Shown here piece by piece: positions 34,879 to 43,412 of a DNA stretch of 64,000 nucleotides. The translations under genes were made by a program, and so were the position numbers. The notes below the pieces were generated by a model. It saw only the letters and a list, made by a program, of their open reading frames with translations. It searched no databases and was not told the DNA's origin. The first letter of the stretch is position 1; each line of letters opens with the position of its first letter. Source of the DNA: Phycisphaerales bacterium (GTDB lineage: Bacteria; Planctomycetota; Phycisphaerae; UBA1845; Fen-1342); assembly GCA_016716475.1 (NCBI GenBank), contig JADJWG010000001.1, forward strand, positions 310,001 through 374,000, given 5' to 3'.

Positions 34879-36582
34879 ATGACCCGACCGAATTCGCGGC
34901 TGCCGCTGACCTGGTGGGCGGCGGCGGCCCTGCTCGTGGCCGCGATCTTCACCGGCGATCGGATCGTTTCGCGGCTGGCGTACGCCGTCGAGCGCGGGCG
35001 CATCCAGGCCAGCAGTGAAGACCTCGCCAAGCTGCACGCGGAGTTGCCGGAGGTGCACGCCGTATCGCGGGCGTTCAAGCTGGTGTCCAATGTCGCCCGA
35101 CCGGCCGTGGTGCATATCGCCGTCAGCGGCAGTCGGGCCACCGCCATGAACAGCAGCCAGCGCGACGCGCGCTTCCGCTACTACGCCGAACTGCTGGACA
35201 CGCAGCAACGCGCCAACGGCGCCGAGCTTGCACCGCGTGAGCAGATCTACGCGTGGCTGAAGGAAGGCACCGATCGCGAAAGTAACGAGGCCCTGGACCA
35301 GTTGCTCATCGATGCCCTGACACCGCGCCAGCTTCAGGAGCTCAACGACCTGTGGGAGCAGGACGATGTCGAGCAGCTTCCGCCCACATTTCGTCGCTGG
35401 TTCCGCTCACCGGCGTCCGGCAGCGGTGTCGTCATTGATGCAGCCGGTTACATTCTCACCAACCACCACGTCATCGACGGCCGCTCCGAAATCCGCGTGC
35501 TGTTGTGGGATGATCGTGAATACCCCGCGGAACTGGTCGGCTCGGACGAAAAGACCGATCTCGCCGTCATCCGTATCGCGGCGGAAGATCTGCACGCGCT
35601 CAGTTTCGGCAATTCCGACGAGCTCGAAGTGGGCGACTGGGTGCTGGCCGTCGGCTCGCCGTTCGGCCTGCAGCAAACCGTCACCCACGGCATTGTCAGC
35701 GCCGTCGGCCGTACGCGCCGCAGCATGATCGACATCGAATACCAGGAGTTCATCCAGACCGACGCCGCCATCAACCCCGGAAACTCCGGCGGGCCCCTGC
35801 TCAACCTGCGCGGCGAGGTCGTCGGCATCAATACCGCGATCGCCACACGCGGTGACGGTGTCAACGCCGGCATCGCGTTCACGATCCCGTCGAACCGCGC
35901 GCGCCGCATCGCCGAGCAACTCAAGAACTCCGGCCAAGTCCGCCGTGGCTATCTCGGGATCGTGCCGGTGCCCGTGGCCCGTGCCGACGCGGACGTCTTC
36001 GGCCTGACACAGGTACGCGGCGTGATCGTCGATCGCGTGATGCGCGACGCTCCGGCCGGCGCGGCGGGCCTCCAGCCCGACGATGTGATCCTCGCCATTG
36101 ATAACATCCCCGTGACGGGACTCGAGCGCTTCCGCACACTCGTCGCCGACCTGACGCCGGGGGAGCGCGCGCGCTTCCGCTTGTTGCGCGAGGGACAGGA
36201 ACTCGAGCTGACGGTCGAGATGGGGCTGCAACCCGCCGACCTCACCGCCGGGCGTTTCAACGCGCGCGAGAGCGGCCGTCGCGTGGATGAACTCGGCGTT
36301 TGGGCCCGCACGTTCCGGCCGAGTTTGCGTGAGTTGTACGGTATCGGCCACTCGGACAAAGCCCGCGGTGTTGTGGTCTGGGGACTCGACGCGAACGGCG
36401 CCCGCTCGAGTGCAATCGAGCAGTTCGACCTCATCACGGAGTGCAATGGCCAGCCGGTCCGCACCGTGGGCGAGTTGCAGGAAATCCTCGCGGCGGTGCC
36501 CCGCAACAAGGAGATTGAACTGGTGATCGAGGAGGGCGTCGGCGATCGGAAGATTGTCGTAATCCGCGGCGATCGACGCTAG
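34879..36582 (+). CDS. degP: HtrA/DegP-family periplasmic serine protease with two PDZ domains
   Basis: A 567-residue envelope protease with an N-terminal transmembrane anchor (WWAAAALLVAAIF). About 120 helical residues follow that are unusual for the family. The chymotrypsin-fold protease domain has catalytic His in TNHHVID (about 195), Asp in TDLAVIR (about 228) and Ser in GNSGGPLL (about 301). PDZ1 is near residues 355-445 (GVIVDRVMRDAPAGAAGLQPDDVI) and PDZ2 near 475-555. ATG 34879 is preceded by AAGGAG. It lies divergent to the lysine transaminase. Confidence 0.92.
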   Translation: MTRPNSRLPLTWWAAAALLVAAIFTGDRIVSRLAYAVERGRIQASSEDLAKLHAELPEVHAVSRAFKLVSNVARPAVVHIAVSGSRATAMNSSQRDARFRYYAELLDTQQRANGAELAPREQIYAWLKEGTDRESNEALDQLLIDALTPRQLQELNDLWEQDDVEQLPPTFRRWFRSPASGSGVVIDAAGYILTNHHVIDGRSEIRVLLWDDREYPAELVGSDEKTDLAVIRIAAEDLHALSFGNSDELEVGDWVLAVGSPFGLQQTVTHGIVSAVGRTRRSMIDIEYQEFIQTDAAINPGNSGGPLLNLRGEVVGINTAIATRGDGVNAGIAFTIPSNRARRIAEQLKNSGQVRRGYLGIVPVPVARADADVFGLTQVRGVIVDRVMRDAPAGAAGLQPDDVILAIDNIPVTGLERFRTLVADLTPGERARFRLLREGQELELTVEMGLQPADLTAGRFNARESGRRVDELGVWARTFRPSLRELYGIGHSDKARGVVVWGLDANGARSSAIEQFDLITECNGQPVRTVGELQEILAAVPRNKEIELVIEEGVGDRKIVVIRGDRR

Positions 36583-36586
36583 CACG

Positions 36587-36615
36587 GCGACGGGCAGGCA
36601 CCCTGTGCCGGTCGC
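36587..36615. terminator. Stem-loop between convergent genes
   Basis: GCGACGGGCA (36587-36596) pairs with TGCCGGTCGC (36606-36615) over 10 bp with one mismatch. It sits just after the protease stop and before the end of the iron-sulfur gene. There is no T-tract, so it may act as a rho-independent-like or processing hairpin. Confidence 0.4.
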
Positions 36616-36648
36616 GCACCGCGCGATCAACCGATCAGAGGCGCGGAC

Positions 36649-38280
36649 CTAGAACGGGTAACCGCTGCCGCTACCAAGGATGGGCTGGTTGGCGGCATGG
36701 CGTGACTCGTTCGCGCTGGTCACTCGGATCGCCGGTTGATCCTTGAACGGGCACACGTTTTCGCAGATGCCACAGCCCGTGCAATGCGCCGGGTCCACGT
36801 GCGGGCGCAGCAGCTCGGTGGGCACGCCGTCGCGACCGGTTACAGTCACGGGTGCGAAGTAAATGGCCTTGTCCGGCACCGGGCAGTGCTCCTCGCATAC
36901 CATGCAGTTTCTGCCGTATGCATACGGCAGGCATCGCCCGACATCGAACGCTGCCAACCCAAGGCGTACGGCCTTCTTCTCGGCCAAAGGTAATGGTCTG
37001 ATCGCGGCTGTCGGACAGACCTGACCACAGGCATTGCACTCGTAGTCGCAGTAACCGATCCGGGGAACCAGGCGCGGCGTGAACAGCCCGTCCAACCCGG
37101 CCTCGAACAGCGTGGGGTGCAAGCCACCTGTCGGACAGACCTTCATGCACAGCCCGCAAGCCGTGCAGCGCGCCAGGAAGTCCGCCTCATCCGCCGCCCC
37201 TGGCGGTCGCAGCAAGAGTGGGTGAAAGGTTGCCCCGCGCGCTTGCGGCGACGCGCGCAACACCATCGCCGCGACCACGCCACCCGCAGCGGCCTCCAAC
37301 ATACCACGCCGGGACAAGTTGACCCGCTCCGGCGCCAGGCCGTGCCGCCATGGCAACTCCCAGCGAAACTTCAACCCCCCGGCCGCACAGGCGGAAGTGC
37401 AATTCAGACAGCCCAAGCACTCCTGCGGTTTCCAGCCGGTGCCCGGGCCGGTGCTGGCGGCGCCGTGGCACGTCAGGCCGCACAAGTCGCACTGGTTGCA
37501 CGCACCCGTATCGAGTTTGCGCACGAGCCACGGGCGCCAAGCGAGCAACCCGAGCAGCGCTCCGAGCGGACAAATATAGCGACACCAGAAGCGGCGCTGC
37601 ACGAAGTTGAGACCGGTGATGAAAAGGAAGAACCCCAGCACGAAGCCGGAATTCGGGAAGGACTGCTGCTGTTTCACAAACAGCAAGTCACGCACGGTGC
37701 GGTACACCGGCTCAGTGACGGACGTCACGCGCCACGTGCCGACACCGGGATCCGCCTGGTAGATCGCGGTGGCGGTACTCTCCACACCTCCCTGCGCCGC
37801 GGGCCACAAGGCGACAGTCAGCGTGCGATACAGGATCACAAGCGGGTCGAGCAGCACGAGCCACTGCACGCCGAACAGCGCCAGCACGAGCAGGGCCGCC
37901 AGCACGTAGTACTTGGCGAGCTGCCCGCGGTGCCAGTGCTCGCGCTGCCGCGCCGGGCGCCACCGTTCGAACAAGCGGCCGACCAGGGTGTGGACCGTGC
38001 CCAGTGGACAGAACCAGCCACAGAAAACCCGCCCCAGCAGCACGGTCACCACCACGGTGACCACGCTCAGCAGAAACGCCCATTGCACCGCATGGGCGGC
38101 CAGCCCAGTCACCACCGGGATCAACGGGTCCAGGTGAAAAAAGGACTCCAACCACACGGGGAGCCGTTGCCCCGGTTGCGGCCGCGCCGCCAACACGACC
38201 GCGAGGAACAACGCCAACACGAGGAGTTGCACCGTGCGGCGCAGGCGAACCGTGGGTGTGCGGACACGGAAGCGGCTCAC
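36649..38280 (-). CDS. NapH-like membrane iron-sulfur protein fused to NapG-like ferredoxin region
   Basis: A 543-residue membrane-bound electron-transfer protein. Residues 15-245 carry several transmembrane helices with two NapH/CcoG-type CxxxCP motifs (FCGWFCPLG near 88, CRYICPLG near 235). These are followed by two 4Fe-4S-like sites (CNQCDLCGLTC at 261, CLGCLNCTSAC at 289). At 321-350 a Tat-like NLSRRGML plus hydrophobic run occurs inside the chain. The C-terminal half then has four more cysteine clusters (CTACGLCMKVC at 372, CDYECNACGQVC at 411, CMVCEEHC at 459, CTGCGICENVC at 500). This looks like a NapH-NapG fusion that accepts quinol electrons and passes them across the membrane. GTG 38280 overlaps the upstream DUF362 stop by four bases. 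Confidence 0.85.
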   Translation of the reverse strand: MSRFRVRTPTVRLRRTVQLLVLALFLAVVLAARPQPGQRLPVWLESFFHLDPLIPVVTGLAAHAVQWAFLLSVVTVVVTVLLGRVFCGWFCPLGTVHTLVGRLFERWRPARQREHWHRGQLAKYYVLAALLVLALFGVQWLVLLDPLVILYRTLTVALWPAAQGGVESTATAIYQADPGVGTWRVTSVTEPVYRTVRDLLFVKQQQSFPNSGFVLGFFLFITGLNFVQRRFWCRYICPLGALLGLLAWRPWLVRKLDTGACNQCDLCGLTCHGAASTGPGTGWKPQECLGCLNCTSACAAGGLKFRWELPWRHGLAPERVNLSRRGMLEAAAGGVVAAMVLRASPQARGATFHPLLLRPPGAADEADFLARCTACGLCMKVCPTGGLHPTLFEAGLDGLFTPRLVPRIGYCDYECNACGQVCPTAAIRPLPLAEKKAVRLGLAAFDVGRCLPYAYGRNCMVCEEHCPVPDKAIYFAPVTVTGRDGVPTELLRPHVDPAHCTGCGICENVCPFKDQPAIRVTSANESRHAANQPILGSGSGYPF

Positions 38281-39227
38281 GCGACCTGCAATTCCTTCAG
38301 CTGCAGTGCACGGTAGTCCATGCGACCGAGTTCGTATTCGGCCCCCATGGCCACCGTGCCGATCTTCGCCGGATCGTGCCCGAGTAACTCACTTCCGAAG
38401 GCGTCGAGCGCCACAATGTCCACGCTCGCTGCTACGGTGTTGAAGGTCTTCACATCCTCCAGGCGACCGCCAGTCGGGCCACGGGCGGTGAGCACGCGCA
38501 CGGCATCCAGGATGGAGAGCCGCGGCTTCATGAAGCGCGTGATATCCGCGATCGTCGTAGGCAGGTCCTGGTGGAAGAAACCGCGGTTCTCCACGACCCC
38601 CATGTAGTTCTTCATCGCGAGCGTAACCTGCGTCGAACCGTGGTGCTTGCACACCGGCACGTTCACCACGAGGTCACATTCCACGATCTCAGGGTAGACC
38701 GGGTGCTCCTTCAAGCGGCGCCCACCGATGGTCATGTCCCGGAATCGGCTCTTGTCGAGGTAGACGATCTGGGCACCGGCCGCCCGCGCGGCCGGCGCGA
38801 TTCCGCTGTTTTCGTAGCATGCCCGCGCCTCGTTGCAGGTGAAGTCACCCACCTTCACTGTCTTCGCACCCGCTTCGAAGCACAGGCGCACGATCTCGCC
38901 CACGACCTGCGGATCGGTATTGGCGGCGAACTCCGGTTTGCGGTTCCAGCCGATGTTCGGCTTGACCCAGACGACGGCCTGTTTTTGTACGAAGCGCCCC
39001 ATGCCACCCAGCGCTCCCAGCGCCTCGCGAACCAGCTTCACGGGTAGGTCCGTCGGAACTTCCGTTCCGCCCCACCGCGCGATCGTCATATCAGGCGGCA
39101 ACGTGGTCGCGGGCGCCGTGGCGGCCTGCGGAGCCGCAGCTTGACCGAGCGCGAAACGCGGCAGGAGTGCGGCCGCGCCGAGTGCGGCGGAACGTGCCAG
39201 AAACTCGCGACGGGTAGGTGCGGACAT
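38277..39227 (-). CDS. Tat-exported DUF362 protein
   Basis: A 316-residue protein with a twin-arginine signal (TRREFLARSAALGAAALL), so exported folded, possibly with a cofactor. The mature part matches the DUF362 family: VWVKPNIGWN, VGDFTCNEAR, NVPVCKHHGSTQVTLAMKNYMG and VALDAFGSELLG. DUF362 domains are often fused to or co-occur with ferredoxins, but their chemistry is unknown. It is the first gene of a unit with the NapHG-like membrane protein, overlapping it by four bases, which ties the two functionally. Confidence 0.85.
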   Translation of the reverse strand: MSAPTRREFLARSAALGAAALLPRFALGQAAAPQAATAPATTLPPDMTIARWGGTEVPTDLPVKLVREALGALGGMGRFVQKQAVVWVKPNIGWNRKPEFAANTDPQVVGEIVRLCFEAGAKTVKVGDFTCNEARACYENSGIAPAARAAGAQIVYLDKSRFRDMTIGGRRLKEHPVYPEIVECDLVVNVPVCKHHGSTQVTLAMKNYMGVVENRGFFHQDLPTTIADITRFMKPRLSILDAVRVLTARGPTGGRLEDVKTFNTVAASVDIVALDAFGSELLGHDPAKIGTVAMGAEYELGRMDYRALQLKELQVA

Positions 39228-39309
39228 GCAAGTGCCTCCAAAAAGGAGATATGTGTATCCAGTGGGGGTATTTTGCCCTCACGGGCCTCGAGATGCAAGG
39301 AAAAAACGC

Positions 39310-40512
39310 TCACTCAGGCAGCAGGGTCTCAGTGGCCGGCTTGCCATCGACGGTGCGCGCCACCGGTGTCCGGAACTGCGTCAGCAGGACGGCGCCCATG
39401 AGGGTCAGGACCGCAGCGGCGTAATATGGTGCCGTGGCGTGGTGGAGGGCGGCGGCAGCCCCCGCAAGCCCGGCTCCCAGAGTGCGTCCGAGCGAGGTTG
39501 CCGCCTGGTGCAGACCCAGCACTGCCCCCTGGCGCTGCGGATCGACACACTGCGAGATCAGCGAAGTGATGGTTGGCGTCCCAAGCGCAATCCCGACGCC
39601 CAGTAGCAGCAGGCATAGCCACAAAAGCACTACCTGCGGTTGTGCGGCAATCCCCAGCATGCTCACCACGACCATCAACAATCCGGCCAGCGCCACGCGG
39701 CGCTCTCCGAAGGCCGGCAGCAGCAGGCGCAGGCCGCCGCCCTGCACGAGACTGGCGATCAACCCGAGGATCGCGAATGCGTAGCCCGACTGCTGCGGCG
39801 AGAAAGAGTAGACCTTCCGACTGAACTCAGGGAACGTGGTCGTGACCTGCGCCAATGCAAGCGTAATGAACAACGTCGCCGCCAGCAGCGGCAGGACTCC
39901 CGGCAGAGCCCACAGCGACCGTGAGGGTACCAATCCGGAGACGCGCACCGTTTGGTGGACGGGCTTCCACGATAACGCGGTCACAGCGGTCAGTACTGCG
40001 ACCGACTGGATCCCGGCCCCGATCCAACCCACCGCCGCAAAGGACAGATACTCGCTGACAAGCCCCCCATAGAGCGGCCCCAGCACCATCGACAAACCGA
40101 ACGCCGCCCCGATCATACCCATTCCTATGCCGCGCTTTTCGGGCGCCGCATGGTCCGCGACCACAGCCGAGGCCAGCACGGCCTGGGCCCCGAAAATGCC
40201 GGCCACGGCACGCGAGGCGGCAAGCCAGTACACATTCGGTGCGAGCGCCCAGAGGATGGAAGCGCTCACGCTGCCCAGACTGGCGATTGCCATCAGGGGC
40301 CCACGGCCGATCCGGTCCGAAAGGCGGCCGAAGATCGGATTCGAGATGATCTTGGGTCCGCCCTGCAGCATGAGGAGCACGCCGACCCAGGGGAGGATGT
40401 GTGTTTCACGAACGCCCAGCTCTGCGCAGTAGAAATTCAGGATCGGAAACACCGACCAGAGCACAAGACCTTCGCAGAACACGATGATGGCAGCGGCGGC
40501 CAGCGGCGGCAT
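39310..40512 (-). CDS. MFS transporter (DHA1/TetA-like)
   Basis: A 400-residue 12-helix major-facilitator transporter. The loop 2-3 motif is present as GRLSDRIGRGPLM near residue 60, and helices 4-5 contain the RAVAGIFGAQ and MIGAAFGLSMVLGPLYGGL (motif C-like) segments typical of drug/H+ antiporters. ATG 40512 (MPPLAAA) is chosen over the longer frame to 40596. The substrate cannot be assigned. A 12-bp palindrome at 40599-40610 lies upstream. Confidence 0.88.
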   Translation of the reverse strand: MPPLAAAAIIVFCEGLVLWSVFPILNFYCAELGVRETHILPWVGVLLMLQGGPKIISNPIFGRLSDRIGRGPLMAIASLGSVSASILWALAPNVYWLAASRAVAGIFGAQAVLASAVVADHAAPEKRGIGMGMIGAAFGLSMVLGPLYGGLVSEYLSFAAVGWIGAGIQSVAVLTAVTALSWKPVHQTVRVSGLVPSRSLWALPGVLPLLAATLFITLALAQVTTTFPEFSRKVYSFSPQQSGYAFAILGLIASLVQGGGLRLLLPAFGERRVALAGLLMVVVSMLGIAAQPQVVLLWLCLLLLGVGIALGTPTITSLISQCVDPQRQGAVLGLHQAATSLGRTLGAGLAGAAAALHHATAPYYAAAVLTLMGAVLLTQFRTPVARTVDGKPATETLLPE

Positions 40513-40860
40513 GCAGGCATGGTAGCCGCTCGTCAGGGGCAACGCAGCGGGGCGGTCAAAAAGGTGGGAACCCGGGCATGGTGGCCGGTGCAGCACTTTT
40601 CACGCGTGAAGGAATGAGTCGCCACCGCTCCCCGGTACGCGCGGAATTGTTTTTTGGGGGAGTATTGCGCTTCGTTACGAGTTTCCGCGCATGTAATGAA
40701 GGTGGCGGGAAGATCTCGCACTCGATCTATGGCCTCCGTCAGGTCGTCTGATGAATCACGGCACCTTGAACTTCGTAGGTGTGCAAGCCCTGTGCCTGCG
40801 CAGGCCAGCGCGTTCACGTGCACAAAAAACGGGGGTAACACTGTAGCGGAGGAGACGCTC
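40513..40860. other. 348-base intergenic region with a perfect palindrome
   Basis: No gene is supported here. The region holds the perfect palindrome TTCACGCGTGAA at 40599-40610, about 87 bases upstream of the MFS start, which could be a dimeric-regulator operator. It also contains the smaller palindrome GCCTGCGCAGGC near 40797-40808. The ribosome site GGAGGAG precedes the next gene's ATG. Confidence 0.4.
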
Positions 40861-41304
40861 ATGATGAGAGTCGCACGATGTCCCCTCACGGTCCTCTTGA
40901 CGGGTGGCGCTTGTCTGGCGGCGCTGCTCGGGTGCGCCCCGTCCAGCTTCGTCCGTACGGCGGAAGCGGACTGGCGGGTGGTTGAGTTTCGCCCCGAGCT
41001 CACGCGCGATGGCGCGTGGCAGTCGATCGCCGATGTCATTGCACTCCAGCATGACATCGAATACCTCGACAAGGACAGCGGGTACATGCGCACGGGCTGG
41101 ATGTACACGCAGCACGGCAGCGAGAAGGAACGTTACCGCACACGCGTGATCGTCAAGATCCCGCCGACCAATGACATGGCCCGCATCAAGACGGATGCCC
41201 AGTGGCTCAGTCCGATGGGGCTGTGGGTATTAGGAACCGACACAGCCGAACTGGAGGAGACCTACGGTGATCTCCAAGGCGTGATCGGTCGCGTCCGAAG
41301 ATAA
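40861..41304 (+). CDS. Hypothetical lipoprotein
   Basis: A 147-residue protein with a leader ending LAALLGC, a clear lipobox. The mature part is about 125 residues with no recognised domain: EADWRVVEFRPELTRDGAWQSIADVIALQHDIEYLDKD, then TRVIVKIP and a C-terminal ELEETYGDLQG. ATG 40861 and ATG 40864 are adjacent and follow GGAGGAG at a good distance. The frame from 40654 adds a non-coding front. It stands alone before two strong hairpins. Confidence 0.7.
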   Translation: MMRVARCPLTVLLTGGACLAALLGCAPSSFVRTAEADWRVVEFRPELTRDGAWQSIADVIALQHDIEYLDKDSGYMRTGWMYTQHGSEKERYRTRVIVKIPPTNDMARIKTDAQWLSPMGLWVLGTDTAELEETYGDLQGVIGRVRR

Positions 41305-41349
41305 ACGAGCGAGGATTCGCGACCGCACCACTGCGTGGCACCAGTCGCA

Positions 41350-41374
41350 GGCACGATACCATGCGTATCGTGCC
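41350..41374. repeat. Perfect 10-bp inverted repeat
   Basis: GGCACGATAC and GTATCGTGCC flank a 5-base loop CATGC. Both strands would form a strong stem. It lies 46 bases after the stop of the lipoprotein gene, without a T-tract. Confidence 0.6.
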
Positions 41375-41385
41375 GAATGGTACGC

Positions 41386-41413
41386 GGTTGTGCGGTCGCC
41401 CCTTCGCACAACC
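41386..41413. repeat. Perfect 9-bp inverted repeat
   Basis: GGTTGTGCG and CGCACAACC flank a 10-base loop. It lies 12 bases after the previous hairpin, so the two form a tandem structured element. Confidence 0.6.
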
Positions 41414-41760
41414 ACACCTGATCTTGACGGGTTACACCACACCGTACTGCGAACTTGGGCCAGGTTCCGTCGTACTCAGCAGACGGGTCGGTCCCAGCAC
41501 GTCGAGGTCGGACCGCATAAGGTTCACGGGACAACGCCAGGTCTTGTGCGCCGGCCAGAGATCCACCTGGTACTGCCTGCCAAGTCATTCACTGTACGTC
41601 GCGGAAGCCACGCAAAATTCCGGCGCCGGGTGGAGATTCCGCCACTCGTGACGGATACACCGTAGGACCCCTGGCGGTGCGTGTAGCGCCGCGCGGTGGT
41701 GCCCGGTCGAGTCCCGCCTGTGCGGGTCTCCGGTCCACGTACCTGCAAGGAGTGCAAAGC

Positions 41761-42534
41761 ATGAACTCTCGTCGCCGTCGGATGGTCGTGTGCTTGGGTC
41801 TGGTTCTCGTCGGTGTCGTATCCAGCGCTGTCGCGGCGAACTACAACGTCAACTGGATGTCACTCGCGCCGACACCTTTCGGTTCGGCCCCGCCTTTCGC
41901 CGGCAACTACAACCTGCCCGGGATCGGCACCGTGCAGATGACGTATTCCGCCAATCCGGACTTCAACGAGGCGCGCGTTTCCGTCCCAGCGCTGAGTGGC
42001 GGTTCGGTCGCCTTTGCCGGTGATACGTATGCCTGGACACCCGAGGAAACACTCGGGCGCACCAACCTGGCCGTTTCCGGTCTGCCGATCTCGACATGGA
42101 CGGTGACCTACACGTTCCCCGGTACCGTGCCGGCGGGCACATTGATCCTCGGCGTGCAGGGCCTTGGCCGCCGTGACGCCAACCCCGGCGAGAATCCCGC
42201 TAATACCATTTCGGTCGCAACCGTGCTGCAGAATGGCACACATCTCGGTGACTGGACGGGTGCCCAGAACTTCGGCCCGACACTCTTCACCCCCAGCGCG
42301 GGCAGCTTCACGATGATGAATTCGGTCAGCGGACCGGGTGGAGCCAACCCCTGGTGGAATACCGGCCTTGCACTGGTGCGCATCGACGACGCGGTGAGCA
42401 CCCTTACGGTTCATATCGACCAGACTTCCGGCGACGGGCTCGGCGTCAACCTCGGCACCATCATCCCCGAACCCACGACGGCTGCGCTGTTCGGACTGGG
42501 TGCCCTGCTTGGACTGCGGCGCCGTGGCCGCTGA
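41761..42534 (+). CDS. PEP-CTERM exported protein
   Basis: A 257-residue secreted protein with an N-terminal signal peptide (VVCLGLVLVGVVSSAVA). A beta-rich mature region follows, and the C-terminus is a sorting signal: IPEPTTAALFGLGALLGLRRRGR, that is a PEP-like motif, a hydrophobic helix and a basic cluster. Such proteins are handled by exosortase and often attached to extracellular polysaccharide. No exosortase (EpsH) gene is in the window. ATG 41761 is preceded by AAGGAG. The large hairpin at 42561-42609 follows its stop. Confidence 0.85.
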   Translation: MNSRRRRMVVCLGLVLVGVVSSAVAANYNVNWMSLAPTPFGSAPPFAGNYNLPGIGTVQMTYSANPDFNEARVSVPALSGGSVAFAGDTYAWTPEETLGRTNLAVSGLPISTWTVTYTFPGTVPAGTLILGVQGLGRRDANPGENPANTISVATVLQNGTHLGDWTGAQNFGPTLFTPSAGSFTMMNSVSGPGGANPWWNTGLALVRIDDAVSTLTVHIDQTSGDGLGVNLGTIIPEPTTAALFGLGALLGLRRRGR

Positions 42535-42560
42535 ATGGAGGATTGATTTCAGGAAAGATA

Positions 42561-42609
42561 GTGACACCGGTGACGCGCGGGCGAACAGCAACCGCGTCGC
42601 CGGTGTCAC
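42561..42609. terminator. 17-bp stem hairpin between convergent genes
   Basis: GTGACACCGGTGACGCG (42561-42577) pairs with CGCGTCGCCGGTGTCAC (42593-42609), 17 bp with one G-T wobble and a 15-base loop. It lies between the PEP-CTERM gene and the stop of the convergent tetR gene (42616-42618) and probably serves both directions. Outer bases CAGGA and TCCTG extend it imperfectly. Confidence 0.7.
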
Positions 42610-42615
42610 TTGGCG

Positions 42616-43218
42616 CTATCCTGTGACCACAACGCGCTTGGCCGTGCAGAGAAGTTCGGCGGCGGCGCCCTTGGCCGAAGCCATCGCCCGGGCGGCATGC
42701 AACCGGCACGAATCTGATGCGCCCACGACATACGCCAGAACGACGGCCCCGTCGATCAGCACGAGTAGGCGCAACGCCAGTTCATCCGCATCGGCATAGC
42801 CCGCCTCCTGGACCAAGGCACGGAGGTAGGCATGCAGGAATTCCTTGTGCGCTACCGCCGTCCGTCGCACCGGTGAATCGGGATCACGATATTCCACTGC
42901 GGCATGGATGAACATGCACCCGTGGAAATCCGGATGCAGCACCCAATCCGTCAGCGCGTCGAACACGGCCAGCAGCCGCTCGCGGGGGGACTTTGCACGG
43001 CGCTCCACCTCGCGGATCAGGGCGTTCCGCTCCTGCTCGTCCTCGCGGCGCAGCACCGCCAACGCCAGTTCATCCTTCGAGCGGAAGTGGTGATAGAGCG
43101 TCATCTTCGAGATGCCGGCCTCCTTGAGGAGGGCATCGATCCCCGTAGCACGGAAACCATCGCGATAGAACACGCGCAGGGCAGTTTGGATCAACTCGTC
43201 ACGGCGACTGGCAGGCAC
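42616..43218 (-). CDS. TetR-family transcriptional repressor
   Basis: A 200-residue regulator with an N-terminal helix-turn-helix (DELIQTALRVFYRDGFRATGIDALLKEAGISKMTLYHHF) at residues 10-45 and a divergent ligand-binding region. The start is GTG 43218, preceded by AGGAGG 5 bases upstream; the TTG at 43233 would put that ribosome site inside the gene. It is divergent from the methyltransferase at 43413, with an operator-like repeat in the shared region, so it probably represses both and responds to an unknown small molecule. The 3' end abuts the 42561 hairpin. Confidence 0.88.
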   Translation of the reverse strand: MPASRRDELIQTALRVFYRDGFRATGIDALLKEAGISKMTLYHHFRSKDELALAVLRREDEQERNALIREVERRAKSPRERLLAVFDALTDWVLHPDFHGCMFIHAAVEYRDPDSPVRRTAVAHKEFLHAYLRALVQEAGYADADELALRLLVLIDGAVVLAYVVGASDSCRLHAARAMASAKGAAAELLCTAKRVVVTG

Positions 43219-43331
43219 GACAACCTCCTGCAAAATAGCTCAGGTAGCATCATGACCGTTCTGTATATTAATATCATACCCATTGAACATCATGTGGAAC
43301 CGATCACGCGAATAAATTAGTCTATTTGAAC

Positions 43332-43363
43332 TTGACATATCCTTACCGGTCAGTAAGTATAAG
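43332..43363 (+). promoter_or_regulatory. Methyltransferase promoter with TetR-type operator in the spacer
   Basis: A consensus -35 TTGACA lies at 43332-43337. Between it and the -10 region is the inverted repeat CTTAC-CGGTCA-GTAAG (43342-43357), typical of TetR operators. The -10 is either AAGTAT (43355-43360, spacing 17) or TATAAG (43358-43363, spacing 20). Bound repressor would sit on the promoter. The surrounding 43234-43412 is markedly AT-rich. Confidence 0.72.
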
Positions 43364-43412
43364 AGGTATCACCCAGGTGTTGGGTGTCCAAGGCCGAAGA
43401 GGAAATCAACCC

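Larger units (their letters stand above)
41305..41760. other. 456-base intergenic region with two hairpins
   Basis: No gene is supported. It contains two strong hairpins (41350-41374 and 41386-41413, described separately). I see nothing else structured between 41414 and the ribosome site of the PEP-CTERM gene (AAGGAG just before 41761). Confidence 0.5.

Noticed and set aside
35407..36630. 407-residue minus-strand open frame
   Set aside because: It is antisense to the HtrA protease gene.
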